Assembly: GCF_947499065.1 (NCBI RefSeq)
Contig: NZ_CANMMT010000001.1
Span: 186,001 to 250,000 of the forward strand
Source: an uncultured Tenacibaculum sp.
GTDB lineage: Bacteria; Bacteroidota; Bacteroidia; Flavobacteriales; Flavobacteriaceae
Direction: 5' to 3'
DNA length: 64,000 nucleotides
A program made the translations under genes and the position numbers. This document shows positions 27,765 to 37,164 of the stretch, piece by piece (position 1 is the first letter of the stretch; every line of letters starts with the position of its first letter). Below the pieces are notes generated by a model, which ran no database searches, was not told where the DNA came from, and worked only from the letters and a program-made list of their open reading frames with translations.

Positions 27765-30700
27765 CTATATTTTTTCTATTAACATTTTACTTTTGATGGC
27801 ATCGAATTCAATATCCGTACCAGTCTTTAAATCATCAACAAAAACTAACGTATCTGTTAATGTTTCAGCTTTTATATAGTTTTCATTTGCTATAACCGAA
27901 TTCTCTAAATCGGCAGCTTGTAAAATTGTTAACTTTATTTTATCAGTTACATCTAAACCGGTCTCTTTACGTGCGTTTTGAATTCTATTAACTAATTCTC
28001 TTGCAACTCCTTCTTTACGTAAATCATCATTAATTGTAACATCTAAAGCTACGGTTAAACCTTCAGCATTTGCTACCAACCAACCTTCGATATCTTTGGA
28101 TGAAATCTCTACATCAGCGGTTTCTAAATTAATGATTTTATCATTAATTTCAATGGAAATATTCCCTTCTTTTTCAATTTTAATTATTTCCTCTTGACCG
28201 AATTTTTGTATCTCATTAGAAATCAACTTCATATCTTTTCCAAACTTAGGTCCTAAGGCTTTAAAGTTTGGTTTAATTTGCTTAACTAAAATACCTGAAG
28301 CATCGTCTAATAGCTCTATTTCCTTAACATTTACCTCAGATTTAATTAAATCTGCTACAGCTAAAATTTCTTCCCTTTGAGTTTCTCCCAATACAGGAAT
28401 CATTATTTTTTGTAACGGCTGGCGTACTTTGATTTTTTCTTTAGCTCTTAACGATAAAACTAATGAAGAAATAGTTTGTGCATTTTCCATTTTACGCTCT
28501 AATGATTTATCAACTAAACCTGCATTGTATTTTGGAAACTCTGCTAAATGTACACTTTCAAAACCTTCAGTTCTTGTAGCCTTGATTAAATCTTTATATA
28601 ATTTATCCATAAAGAAAGGTGCTACTGGAGACCCAAGTTTAGCTACCGTAATCATACAAGTATATAACGTTTGATATGCTGAAATTTTATCTTGAGCATA
28701 TTCTCCTTTCCAAAAACGTCTTCTACATAAACGAACATACCAGTTACTTAAATAATCTTGAACAAAATCAGAAATTGCTCTTGTTGCTTTTGTTGGTTCA
28801 TACTCTGCGTAGAATTTATCTACTTTTTGAACCAATGTATTTAACTCTGATAAAATCCAACGATCAATCTCTGGTCTATCTTGTAGTGCTATCTCTTCTT
28901 CACTGTAAGTGAAACTATCAATATTGGCATATAAACTAAAGAATGAATAAGTATTATACAATGTTCCAAAAAACTTTCTGCTAACCTCTGTAATTCCGTC
29001 TAAATCGAACTTTAAGTTATCCCATGGATTCGCATTTGATATCATGTACCAACGAGTAGCATCTGGACCATATTTATCTAATGTTTCAAACGGATCTACT
29101 CCATTTCCTAAACGTTTAGACATTTTTTGTCCATTCTTATCTAATACTAATCCATTTGATACAACATTTTTATATGCTTTATCGTCAAAAACCATAGTAG
29201 CTATTGCATGAAGTGTATAGAACCAACCTCTAGTTTGATCTACTCCTTCAGCAATAAAATCGGCTGTTTTCCATCCTTCTTCTACTAATTCTTTATTTTC
29301 AAATGGGTAGTGCCATTGTGCATACGGCATAGAACCTGAATCAAACCAAACATCAATTAAGTCTGATTCACGTTTCATAGGCTCACCGCTATCTGAAACT
29401 AATGTAATTTTATCAACTACATTTTTATGTAAATCTACTTTGTCATAATTTTCTTCAGACATATCTCCTGATACGAAATCAGCAAAAATATCCTCAGTCA
29501 TTATACCAGCTTCTACTGAACGTTGCATTTCTTCTTTCAACTCAGCTATAGAACCTATAATTTTTGCTTCTTTTCCATCTTCTGTTCTCCAAACTGGTAA
29601 TGGAATTCCCCAAAAACGTGAACGCGATAAGTTCCAATCGTTTGCATTCTTTAACCAATTACCAAAACGACCTGTTCCCGTTGCTTCTGGTTTCCAGTTA
29701 ATTTCTTCATTTAAAGAATACATACGTTCTTTTACATCAGTTACTTTAATAAACCAAGAATCTAATGGGTAATATAAAATTGGCTTATCTGTTCTCCAAC
29801 AATGTGGGTAACTGTGTACATATTTTTCTACTTTAAAAGCTTTATTTTCTTCTTTTAATTTGATTGCTATTTGTACATCTACAGATTTTTCTGGAGCTTC
29901 TCCTTCAGCATAATACTCATTCTTAACATACATTCCTGCAAACTCTCCCATATCTCTTGTAAATTTCCCTTGCAAATCTACCAATGGCACTAAATTATCG
30001 TTTGCATCTTTTACCAACATTGGTGGCACTCCTGCATCTTTTGCTACCAAAGCATCATCTGCACCAAAAGTAGGTGCAGTATGCACAATACCTGTACCAT
30101 CTTCTGTAGTAACAAAATCTCCAGGAATAACTCTAAATGCCTGCTCTGGTGTTTCATAAGGTAACGCATACGGCAATAATTGCTCGTATTTAATTCCTAC
30201 TAAGTCAGCTCCTTTACATTCCGCTACAACGCAATAAGGTATTTGTTTATCACCTGCATTATAAGAAGCTAAATCTGCTTCATTTTCAACCGCTTTAAAC
30301 TTTTTACCTGCAAATTGTTTTCCAACTAATGGCTTTCCTAGTATTACTTGAATTGGCTCGAATGTATATTGATTAAATGTTTTAACTAATACATAATCTA
30401 TTTTTGGACCAACTGTTAAAGCTGTATTACTTGGTAAAGTCCATGGAGTTGTAGTCCATGCAAGGATATGGATATCTCCTCTGTTTTCTAAAAAGCTTGG
30501 TAATGTTTCATTAACCGCTTTAAACTGTGCTACTACTGTAGTATCTGTAACATCTTGGTAAGCTCCTGGTTGATTTACCTCATGTGAACTTAATCCAGTT
30601 CCTGCTTTTGGTGAATATGGCTGAATTGTGTATCCTTTGTACATCAAGTCTTTGTTGTATATCTGTTTTAACAACCACCATACTGTTTCCATATATTTAG

Positions 30701-31163
30701 GTTTATAGGTTACATATGGATCTTCCATATCTACCCAATAACCCATTTTTTCTGTTAAATTATTCCAGATGTCTGTATACTTCATTACAGCTTTTTTACA
30801 AGCAACGTTGTATTCTTCTACTGTAATTTTAGTACCAATATCTTCTTTAGTAATTCCAAGTTCTTTTTCTACTCCTAACTCAACTGGTAATCCATGAGTA
30901 TCCCATCCAGCTTTACGCTTAACTTGAAATCCTTTTAATGTTTTGTAACGGCAAAAAATATCTTTAATGGTACGTCCCATTGCGTGGTGAATACCTGGTA
31001 AACCATTTGCCGAAGGGGGTCCTTCAAAAAATATAAAAGGTTTGTTGTCATCACGTGTAGTTATACTTTTTTCAAAAATGTTGTTTTCCTTCCAATAGTT
31101 AAGGATTTCTTCAGCAACATTTGGCAAGTTAAGCCCTTTGTATTCAGTAAACTTCGTACTCAT
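27765..31163 (-). CDS. ileS: Isoleucyl-tRNA synthetase, type 2, with GxHH signature
   Basis: IleRS charges tRNA-Ile in the cytosol. At 1132 residues it is longer than the usual type 1 enzyme (about 930-940). The catalytic domain opens with FFEGPPSANGLPGIHHAMGR, in which the HxGH signature reads G57-I-H-H60. The second signature is DKNGQKMSKRLGN (KMSKR rather than KMSKS). AWTTTPWTLPSNTAL marks the CP1 editing domain (around 240), and a long C-terminal anticodon-binding part follows. KMSKR and the long tail point to the type 2 (eukaryote-like) class, known for low mupirocin sensitivity. Confidence 0.96.
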   Translation of the reverse strand: MSTKFTEYKGLNLPNVAEEILNYWKENNIFEKSITTRDDNKPFIFFEGPPSANGLPGIHHAMGRTIKDIFCRYKTLKGFQVKRKAGWDTHGLPVELGVEKELGITKEDIGTKITVEEYNVACKKAVMKYTDIWNNLTEKMGYWVDMEDPYVTYKPKYMETVWWLLKQIYNKDLMYKGYTIQPYSPKAGTGLSSHEVNQPGAYQDVTDTTVVAQFKAVNETLPSFLENRGDIHILAWTTTPWTLPSNTALTVGPKIDYVLVKTFNQYTFEPIQVILGKPLVGKQFAGKKFKAVENEADLASYNAGDKQIPYCVVAECKGADLVGIKYEQLLPYALPYETPEQAFRVIPGDFVTTEDGTGIVHTAPTFGADDALVAKDAGVPPMLVKDANDNLVPLVDLQGKFTRDMGEFAGMYVKNEYYAEGEAPEKSVDVQIAIKLKEENKAFKVEKYVHSYPHCWRTDKPILYYPLDSWFIKVTDVKERMYSLNEEINWKPEATGTGRFGNWLKNANDWNLSRSRFWGIPLPVWRTEDGKEAKIIGSIAELKEEMQRSVEAGIMTEDIFADFVSGDMSEENYDKVDLHKNVVDKITLVSDSGEPMKRESDLIDVWFDSGSMPYAQWHYPFENKELVEEGWKTADFIAEGVDQTRGWFYTLHAIATMVFDDKAYKNVVSNGLVLDKNGQKMSKRLGNGVDPFETLDKYGPDATRWYMISNANPWDNLKFDLDGITEVSRKFFGTLYNTYSFFSLYANIDSFTYSEEEIALQDRPEIDRWILSELNTLVQKVDKFYAEYEPTKATRAISDFVQDYLSNWYVRLCRRRFWKGEYAQDKISAYQTLYTCMITVAKLGSPVAPFFMDKLYKDLIKATRTEGFESVHLAEFPKYNAGLVDKSLERKMENAQTISSLVLSLRAKEKIKVRQPLQKIMIPVLGETQREEILAVADLIKSEVNVKEIELLDDASGILVKQIKPNFKALGPKFGKDMKLISNEIQKFGQEEIIKIEKEGNISIEINDKIINLETADVEISSKDIEGWLVANAEGLTVALDVTINDDLRKEGVARELVNRIQNARKETGLDVTDKIKLTILQAADLENSVIANENYIKAETLTDTLVFVDDLKTGTDIEFDAIKSKMLIEKI

Positions 31164-31231
31164 TTTATTATAATATTTATTGAATTTGCGAAATTACGTA
31201 TTTTCTTGTAATAGTTGGGTTTACGAAATAA

Positions 31232-31257
31232 AAAAACACCTCAAAAAAGGTGTTTTT
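31232..31257 (-). terminator. Intrinsic terminator of the PorE-like gene
   Basis: Arms 31232-31241 and 31248-31257 pair over 10 bp (aaaaacacct type). The minus-strand read-out ends in T residues after the PorE-like stop codon. Confidence 0.75.
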
Positions 31258-31276
31258 ATTTCTCTTCTACCTTAAT

Positions 31277-33481
31277 TTATTTACTTATTTCTAAAGCTTG
31301 TTTTATACTTATTCTTTTCCCTTCTAAAAAAGGAACAATAAAAGCATCATTATAGCCTGCTTTTTTTAATTGATTTAATCTTTCTTCTATTTTTTCTAAA
31401 GAAATATTTTCACAACAATAAAACTTATACGAAGTACCTGCACGTATTACCTCAGCTTCTTCCAAATTAGCAAATGGCTCTTTTTCATATTCTTGCTTTT
31501 TAGTTGAGGCTAGTTGTATTTTGTATATTAATCCTTGTTTTCTTTTTACTTCTGATGTTTTATTATCATTTAATATGTAAAAATATGAACGACGATTTAT
31601 TTGATGTGCCTCCTCTGCACATTTAGCTCCATTTTTTTCATCACAATCATTCAATAATTGTTCTTCTCCTAAACCTTTTGCACTTTGTATTCTATCCGAC
31701 GAAACACCTCTTGAAACAATATACTTTTTGGTTGCTTCCGCTCTTTTAGTAGATAACCACATATTATACTTAGCTTCCCCTCTACTATCTGTGTGTGATT
31801 CAATTTTAATTACCATTTCAGGATGATTATTCATTACAGACACCACGTGTTCTAACTCATATGTTGCATCTTCTCTAATATCATATTTATCAAAATCAAA
31901 ATAAATAGGATTGATTACTATTTGATCTTCAACTATCAAAGATTCTAATTGTAAATTAGTAGTTATTGACTCTTTATTTACATCAAGTGTTTCTACTACT
32001 TTTTCTTCACTCTTATAGTCATCTTTTGATGCTACTACCGTAAACTTCTTTTCACATTCTAGCGCATTAAAAGTATATGTACCATCTTTTTTTGTTTTTG
32101 TTTCAGTTACTACTTTACCTGTAGAATCGATTAACTTCACTACTGCGTCTTGAATTGGTTTCTCTGTTTTTGTTTCTGTTACTAAACCAGAAATAGCTTC
32201 TTTACAATTATATACTAAGAAACTATAAATATCATCATCTCCTTTTCCTCCTTCTCTATTTGAAGAGAAAAAACCATTATTTCGTTTCTTATTAATTACA
32301 AAACCAAAATCATCATAAGGTCCATTAATTGGTGCTCCTAAATTTAGAGATTTCGTATAATTACCTTCTACAAATTTAGATTCAAAAACATCTAAAGCTC
32401 CTAAACCTAAATGCCCATCTGAAGCAAAATACAAGGTATTATCATCTCCTATAAAAGGAAACATTTCTCTTCCTTCTGTATTTATACCTCTTCCTAAATT
32501 TTTTGGTTCACTATACTTTCCTTCCTCTAATAATTCTACCTTATAAATATCTGTTAAACCATAACCATTGGGCATATTAGAGATAAAATACAGTGTTTTT
32601 TCATCTAAACTTAAAGCTGGATGTCCTATTGAGTAGTTATCATTATTAAAAGGAAGTTCTGTTATATTCCCCCAAACATTTCCAATTTTTTCTGCCTTAT
32701 AAATTTTAAGGTTTGCTTCTTTGTTTTTTCCTCCTTTTAATTTTTCTCCATCAGAACTTGTTCTTGTAAAATACATTGTCTTTCCATCTGATGTAATTAC
32801 AGCATTAGATTCATGGTATTTAGAATCTACAGATTCAACTTTCTTAGAAGCAAACACATCTAGAATTTTTGCTTCTTCGTTAAAAGATTCTGTTCCTTTA
32901 TAGATACTAAGATGTGGTTGATTATTCCAACTATACAACTTTTTATCATTGGTTCCATTAGGCTTCGTTGAAGCAAAATAAAACTCATTACCATATATAA
33001 AACCACCAAAATCAGAATACTTTGTATTTATTGAAAGGTTATTAAGATTTACATATAACTTTTCTCTATTAGTATACTCAATAAAATAGTTTTCATTTTG
33101 TTTTAATGCTTCTCCTCTACTATCTTCTTTTCTTAAATTATTTAATTTCAAAAGCCACTTATCTGACTCTTTAATTTTCCCATTACTTTTTAATACTTGT
33201 GCGTATTTAAAAATATATTCTGGTGAAATAATTTTCTCATACCTTTTAATTAATTCTTTGTACCATTTCTCAGCCTGTACAAAATTTGAATTATTGTAAT
33301 AAGAATCGCCTAGGCGACTTAAGACAGAATAGGAAGTATCTCCTTTCTTAAATAAACTTTCATATAATTTGGCTGATTTCTTATAAGCGTACTCATTAAA
33401 ATATTTATCTGCAATAGATTTTCTTTGCCCCCAACAAGTTACACTTATAAAAACAAATAAGTATAGTATCTTTTTACCCAT
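31277..33481 (-). CDS. PorE-like envelope protein: TPR, PD40 propeller, CRD, OmpA, SPOR-like tail
   Basis: The 734-residue protein has a signal peptide ending CWGQ (1-18) and TPR-like helices (about 20-130). A beta-propeller with PD40/WD40-like repeats follows (about 150-425; SLDEKTLYFISNMPNG, GDDNTLYFASDGHLG). Next come a carboxypeptidase-regulatory-like domain (about 430-505), an OmpA peptidoglycan-binding domain (about 520-640, with ESHTDSRGEAKYN) and a SPOR-like C-terminus (about 650-734). This is the domain order of PorE, a type IX secretion component, but Flavobacteriia carry several paralogues, so the role is inferred. It is monocistronic. Confidence 0.85.
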   Translation of the reverse strand: MGKKILYLFVFISVTCWGQRKSIADKYFNEYAYKKSAKLYESLFKKGDTSYSVLSRLGDSYYNNSNFVQAEKWYKELIKRYEKIISPEYIFKYAQVLKSNGKIKESDKWLLKLNNLRKEDSRGEALKQNENYFIEYTNREKLYVNLNNLSINTKYSDFGGFIYGNEFYFASTKPNGTNDKKLYSWNNQPHLSIYKGTESFNEEAKILDVFASKKVESVDSKYHESNAVITSDGKTMYFTRTSSDGEKLKGGKNKEANLKIYKAEKIGNVWGNITELPFNNDNYSIGHPALSLDEKTLYFISNMPNGYGLTDIYKVELLEEGKYSEPKNLGRGINTEGREMFPFIGDDNTLYFASDGHLGLGALDVFESKFVEGNYTKSLNLGAPINGPYDDFGFVINKKRNNGFFSSNREGGKGDDDIYSFLVYNCKEAISGLVTETKTEKPIQDAVVKLIDSTGKVVTETKTKKDGTYTFNALECEKKFTVVASKDDYKSEEKVVETLDVNKESITTNLQLESLIVEDQIVINPIYFDFDKYDIREDATYELEHVVSVMNNHPEMVIKIESHTDSRGEAKYNMWLSTKRAEATKKYIVSRGVSSDRIQSAKGLGEEQLLNDCDEKNGAKCAEEAHQINRRSYFYILNDNKTSEVKRKQGLIYKIQLASTKKQEYEKEPFANLEEAEVIRAGTSYKFYCCENISLEKIEERLNQLKKAGYNDAFIVPFLEGKRISIKQALEISK

Positions 33482-33551
33482 ATTTAAAATGCGTTTTTAC
33501 GTATCTAAGCCACCCCTTATAAAGATAACTTTTTTTTATTACACTAAAAAA

Positions 33552-34313
33552 TTAGCTAAGTCCCCTCTCTTTTTTTATTTGGTCGTAAGCTGCTTGAATT
33601 TGTTGGAATTTTTCTTTTGCCCCCTTTTTATGCTCTTCTCCCAAACCTTGTAATTTATCTGGATGGTATTTTTTAGCCATCTTTCTATATGCTTTTTTAA
33701 TTTCACTATCAGTAGCACTTTTAGAAACTTCTATAATTTTATATGCATTACCTGAAGCATCATAAAACATTGCTTTTATTGAAGAATAGTCTCGTTGATT
33801 TATATATAAATAACTCGCTATTTTTCTTATCTCTTGCTCTTCTGGATTTGTAACTTGCCCATCGGCTTTCGCTATTCCAAATAAAAAGTGAAGTAATTGT
33901 AATCGAGTAGAATGCGTCATATGTTGGCGAATTTGCAAACAAACCTGACGTGTTGAAATTTGTTTCTTTATTATTCCATTGAATAATTTAAATGCATGAT
34001 TTGCTCTCTCTTTACCATACATTCTTACAAAATACGATCGAACATAGTCTAATTCTCTTCTATCTACTCTTCCATCAGACTTTATAACAACTGAAGCCAG
34101 TATTAATAAACTTATTTCAAAATCTCCTGAAGTAGCTCTTCCCCTATATTGTTGCTGTTCTGCTTGTTCTTGATATTTTCTTTGCTCTTCTGTAAAATCT
34201 TCTATAGAAACCCCATCAATAAAACTACCTACTGCAAACCCTATGATTGCACCTATTGGACCTCCTAATGTAAATCCTGCTCCTGCTCCGAGCCATTTTC
34301 CAAATTTCCCCAT
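33552..34313 (-). CDS. DjlA-like TerB/DnaJ co-chaperone
   Basis: The 253-residue protein has a Gly-rich hydrophobic N-terminus (GAGAGFTLGGPIGAIIGFAVG) that could be a membrane hairpin or anchor. A TerB-like acidic domain follows (about 65-175, with IKSDGRVDRREL and AKADGQVTNPEE repeats). A C-terminal J domain (about 190-253) carries the HPD motif in KYHPDKL that stimulates DnaK ATPase. DjlA has this same order. The DnaK partner is inferred. Confidence 0.88.
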   Translation of the reverse strand: MGKFGKWLGAGAGFTLGGPIGAIIGFAVGSFIDGVSIEDFTEEQRKYQEQAEQQQYRGRATSGDFEISLLILASVVIKSDGRVDRRELDYVRSYFVRMYGKERANHAFKLFNGIIKKQISTRQVCLQIRQHMTHSTRLQLLHFLFGIAKADGQVTNPEEQEIRKIASYLYINQRDYSSIKAMFYDASGNAYKIIEVSKSATDSEIKKAYRKMAKKYHPDKLQGLGEEHKKGAKEKFQQIQAAYDQIKKERGLS

Positions 34314-34376
34314 TCTATTTTTTTAAAGCTGTAAAGATACTATTATGTCTTAATATAAAAGCATCAGTTTTTTAGG

Positions 34377-34408
34377 TTTGATTCTTGCTTGTAAATGAAG
34401 TATCTTTG
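34377..34408 (+). promoter_or_regulatory. Canonical Bacteroidota promoter of the bacilliredoxin gene
   Basis: TTTG at 34377-34380 is followed after 20 bp by TATCTTTG at 34401-34408. This fits the -33 TTTG / -7 TAnnTTTG pattern of the group's primary sigma factor and is the best full match in the window. The leader to the ATG is about 16-19 nt. Confidence 0.7.
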
Positions 34409-34430
34409 CATCAAATTTTAATTTAAAAAT

Positions 34431-34841
34431 ATGTATCCAGAAGAATTGGTAAAACCGATGCGCGATCAGTTAATTGACGCTGGTTTTGATGCTTTATATA
34501 CTGCTGAAGATGTTGATAATGCTTTAGCTAAAGAAGGAACAACGTTAGTAATGGTAAACTCTGTTTGTGGTTGTGCTGCTGGTACAGCTAGACCTGGTGC
34601 TATTGCTTCTTTAGGAGCTGATAAAACTCCTACAAACTTAACTACTGTTTTTGCAGGTGTAGAAAAAGAATCTACAGCTAAAGCGAGAGAATATATGATT
34701 CCTTTCCCTCCTTCGTCTCCTGCAATTGCTTTATTTAAAGATGGTAATTTAGTACACATGTTAGAGCGTCATCATATTGAAGGTCGTTCTGCTCAAGCTA
34801 TTGCTCAGAATTTAGCAGCTGCTTACGATGAGTTTTGCTAA
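34431..34841 (+). CDS. Bacilliredoxin, BrxA/BrxB (YphP/YqiW) family
   Basis: The 136-residue cytosolic protein carries the CGC active site in MVNSVCGCAAGTARPG (residues 43-45 region) within a thioredoxin-like fold. In Firmicutes, bacilliredoxins remove bacillithiol from protein thiols; in Bacteroidota, where bacillithiol use varies, the substrate thiol is uncertain. Length is normal (about 140). A shared terminator lies between it and the convergent umuD-like gene. Confidence 0.9.
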   Translation: MYPEELVKPMRDQLIDAGFDALYTAEDVDNALAKEGTTLVMVNSVCGCAAGTARPGAIASLGADKTPTNLTTVFAGVEKESTAKAREYMIPFPPSSPAIALFKDGNLVHMLERHHIEGRSAQAIAQNLAAAYDEFC

Positions 34842-34866
34842 TTATTAGATAAAAGACTTACAACAA

Positions 34867-34893
34867 AAAACCAGCAATATTGCTGGTTTTTTT
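34867..34893. terminator. Bidirectional terminator between bacilliredoxin and umuD-like gene
   Basis: Positions 34867-34890 are a perfect 24-bp palindrome. It has A residues on the left and T residues on the right, so it can terminate both convergent transcripts. Confidence 0.88.
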
Positions 34894-35329
34894 ATACTTT
34901 CTTAATAACATTCGTTACTATTCCCCAAATAATAAAATTATTTTCTTCTGTTATTTTTATAATTGGATAATCTGGATTCTCTGGTTGCAACCATACTTCA
35001 TCTCCTTCAACGCGTAAACGTTTAACTGTAAACTCTCCATCTAAAAAACAAACAGCTATTTTGTTGTTTGTAGGTGCAATACTTCTGTCTATTACCAACA
35101 AATCATTATCATCCAATCCAGCACCAATCATAGATTGACCACTAACTTTTGCAAAAAAAGTTGCTTCTTTATTCTTTATTAATTCCTCATCTAAAGAAAT
35201 ACGTGTTTCTCTAAAATCGTCTGCTGGCGAAGGGAATCCTGCCGAAATACCAATATCCATAAAAATAGCTCCTTCATTTTCATTCTTTTCTTTTGGTAAA
35301 AAAAGAGTTAATTTTCCTAATGCTCCCAT
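34892..35329 (-). CDS. umuD: UmuD-like autocleaving S24 peptidase
   Basis: The 145-residue protein has the LexA/UmuD fold: cleavage site Ala-Gly in GISAGFPSPADDF, catalytic Ser in VSGQSMIGAG and catalytic Lys in GEFTVKRLRV. RecA-stimulated self-cleavage gives the active UmuD' that joins UmuC as DNA polymerase V. It has no DNA-binding domain, so it is not LexA. It lies 3 bp downstream of umuC, the reverse of the E. coli umuDC order. Confidence 0.92.
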   Translation of the reverse strand: MGALGKLTLFLPKEKNENEGAIFMDIGISAGFPSPADDFRETRISLDEELIKNKEATFFAKVSGQSMIGAGLDDNDLLVIDRSIAPTNNKIAVCFLDGEFTVKRLRVEGDEVWLQPENPDYPIIKITEENNFIIWGIVTNVIKKV

Positions 35330-35332
35330 AAT

Positions 35333-36589
35333 TTATTTCACCTTAATAATCTCGTTAATATTTGTAGTATACTTTGGAGACAAACGTTCTTGACGCATTT
35401 TCCAAGTACGTTTTAAATCTTGATTTGCTAATTTTACTTTATCAGATTTAAATGTTTTATTCAACTTATCAATTGCCTTCATCAAAGGTTTATGTTTTGG
35501 GTTTTCCCCTTCAAACATATTTAATTGATAATTATCTGAAGGCACTAACCCTGTTACAATAACTCCAGCTCTCTTATACTTAATTCCTTTTTTAAATATA
35601 GTTGTTACAGCTTTCACTGCACTTTTACTGATAGTTAATGTTGAATCTGTTGGATATGGAAAAACTACTGTTTTACTTACCCTATGCTGTTCACTATCTT
35701 TTTTATGGCGATCGCTGCGCAACATTACAACCACCATATGACAACTAGAATTTTGTTTTCTTAGTTTTTCTGCACAACTTGTGGCAAATGTAGAAATTCG
35801 CTCCTTAATATTATCTATATCTGAAAATGTATACTCAAAACTTCTTGTTGTTGCTATTGCTTTTTTTGTTACGGGTTCGTCCAATATTATTTTAGAATCT
35901 CCTTCTAAATCTTTCTTCAACTTCCAAACCGTAATTGATAAATTTTTTCGCACCCAATCATCGTCTAACTGAGTAAAGTCATAAGCTTTAACACAGCCTT
36001 TTGCTTTCAATTTTTTGACTAATCCTCTACCAATTCCCCATACACCTTCAATAGGCATCCATTGTAGTGCTTTAACTCTCTTTTCTTCAGAATCTATTAC
36101 ATAAACCCCTCTTGTCTTTTTAGGGAACTTTCGAGCAATTTTATTAGCTACCTTACTTAAAGCTTTTGTAGGTGCTAGTCCTACACAGGTTGGTATTCCT
36201 GTCCATTGTAAAATTGTATTTCTTATTTTTTTTCCATAAGAATCAAAATCGTAATTATCAAATCCTTTAAACTGTAAAAAAGCTTCATCTATTGAATACA
36301 CTTCTACATCGGGAGAAAATTGTTCTAATATTTTCATCACTCGAGCACTCATATCTCCATATAAGGGATAGTTTGATGATAAAACTGAAATATTATTGTT
36401 CTTACAAAACTGTTCCCACTTAAAAATAGGTGCTCCAAAGGGAAGGTTTATCTTTTTTGCTTCATCACTCATAGAAATTACACAACCATCATTATTGCTT
36501 AAAATAGCAACTGGCTTGCCTTCTAAATTCGGATTAAAAACCCTTTCACAAGAAGTATAAAAGTTATTACAATCTACGAGTGCATACAT
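35333..36589 (-). CDS. umuC: Y-family translesion DNA polymerase V subunit UmuC
   Basis: The 418-residue polymerase starts MYALVDCNNFYTSCER (metal Asp), then VAILSNNDGCVISMS, with the catalytic acidic pair in VYSIDEAFLQF. ALSKVANKIAR belongs to the palm and thumb. The little-finger region carries RSFEYTFSD and DRHKKDSEQHRVSKTVVFPYPTDST. The extended C-terminus (about 360-418) fits UmuC rather than DinB. It acts in damage-induced translesion synthesis with its neighbour umuD. Confidence 0.94.
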   Translation of the reverse strand: MYALVDCNNFYTSCERVFNPNLEGKPVAILSNNDGCVISMSDEAKKINLPFGAPIFKWEQFCKNNNISVLSSNYPLYGDMSARVMKILEQFSPDVEVYSIDEAFLQFKGFDNYDFDSYGKKIRNTILQWTGIPTCVGLAPTKALSKVANKIARKFPKKTRGVYVIDSEEKRVKALQWMPIEGVWGIGRGLVKKLKAKGCVKAYDFTQLDDDWVRKNLSITVWKLKKDLEGDSKIILDEPVTKKAIATTRSFEYTFSDIDNIKERISTFATSCAEKLRKQNSSCHMVVVMLRSDRHKKDSEQHRVSKTVVFPYPTDSTLTISKSAVKAVTTIFKKGIKYKRAGVIVTGLVPSDNYQLNMFEGENPKHKPLMKAIDKLNKTFKSDKVKLANQDLKRTWKMRQERLSPKYTTNINEIIKVK

Positions 36590-36681
36590 AAACGTAAAGA
36601 TAAAAAATCTTCTTCCATTACGCTTCTACATATTCTAAAATATCCAATTTTATACTCCCTTATAATCAAGTAAACTTTCCT

Positions 36682-36689
36682 TATTTTTG
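36682..36689 (+). promoter_or_regulatory. -7 box abutting the Lrp-family start codon
   Basis: TATTTTTG fits TAnnTTTG, but its last base is only 5 nt before the ATG at 36694. If used, the mRNA would be nearly leaderless. Confidence 0.35.
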
Positions 36690-36693
36690 CTGT

Positions 36694-37155
36694 ATGCTTA
36701 AGAAATTAAAAATTGACGGTATTGATAAAATTATTATCAAGCGACTAGTAAAGGATGCTCGAACACCTATTTTAAGTATTGCTAGAGAGGTAGGAATATC
36801 GGGTGCTGCAATACATCAACGATTACGAAAATTAGATAGTTCTGATTTAATTGATGGTTATAAAATGGTTTTAAATCCAAAAGCCTTAGGATATACCACA
36901 ACCGCTTTTGTAGGGGTATTTTTGGAGGCTTCTAGTCAATATTCTTCAGCTATTAAAAGATTGAAAGACATTCCTGAAGTTGTAGAGAGTCATTATACAA
37001 CTGGAAACTATGCTATTTTCATTAAAATACTATGTAAAAACAATGAAGATTTAATGCATTTATTAAATAAGGATATTCAAACTATAAAAGGGGTTTCTAG
37101 AACAGAAACTTTTATATCTTTAGACCAACAAATAGACCGACAAATAAAAATTTAA
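36694..37155 (+). CDS. Lrp/AsnC-family transcriptional regulator
   Basis: The 153-residue protein has an N-terminal winged helix-turn-helix (residues about 5-60; RLVKDARTPILSIAREVGISGAAIHQRLRKL) and a C-terminal RAM ligand-binding domain (about 70-150; VVESHYTTGNYAIFIKI). Such regulators respond to amino acids as octamers. It is 9 bp from the HupE-like gene, so both may share a transcript. The effector cannot be read from the sequence. Confidence 0.92.
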   Translation: MLKKLKIDGIDKIIIKRLVKDARTPILSIAREVGISGAAIHQRLRKLDSSDLIDGYKMVLNPKALGYTTTAFVGVFLEASSQYSSAIKRLKDIPEVVESHYTTGNYAIFIKILCKNNEDLMHLLNKDIQTIKGVSRTETFISLDQQIDRQIKI

Positions 37156-37164
37156 AAACCCCGA

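Noticed and set aside
36630..36643. ATATTCTAAAATAT as an SOS box for umuC
   Set aside because: The arms are only 5 bp and A+T-rich, such palindromes are expected by chance here, and no group-specific LexA site could be confirmed.
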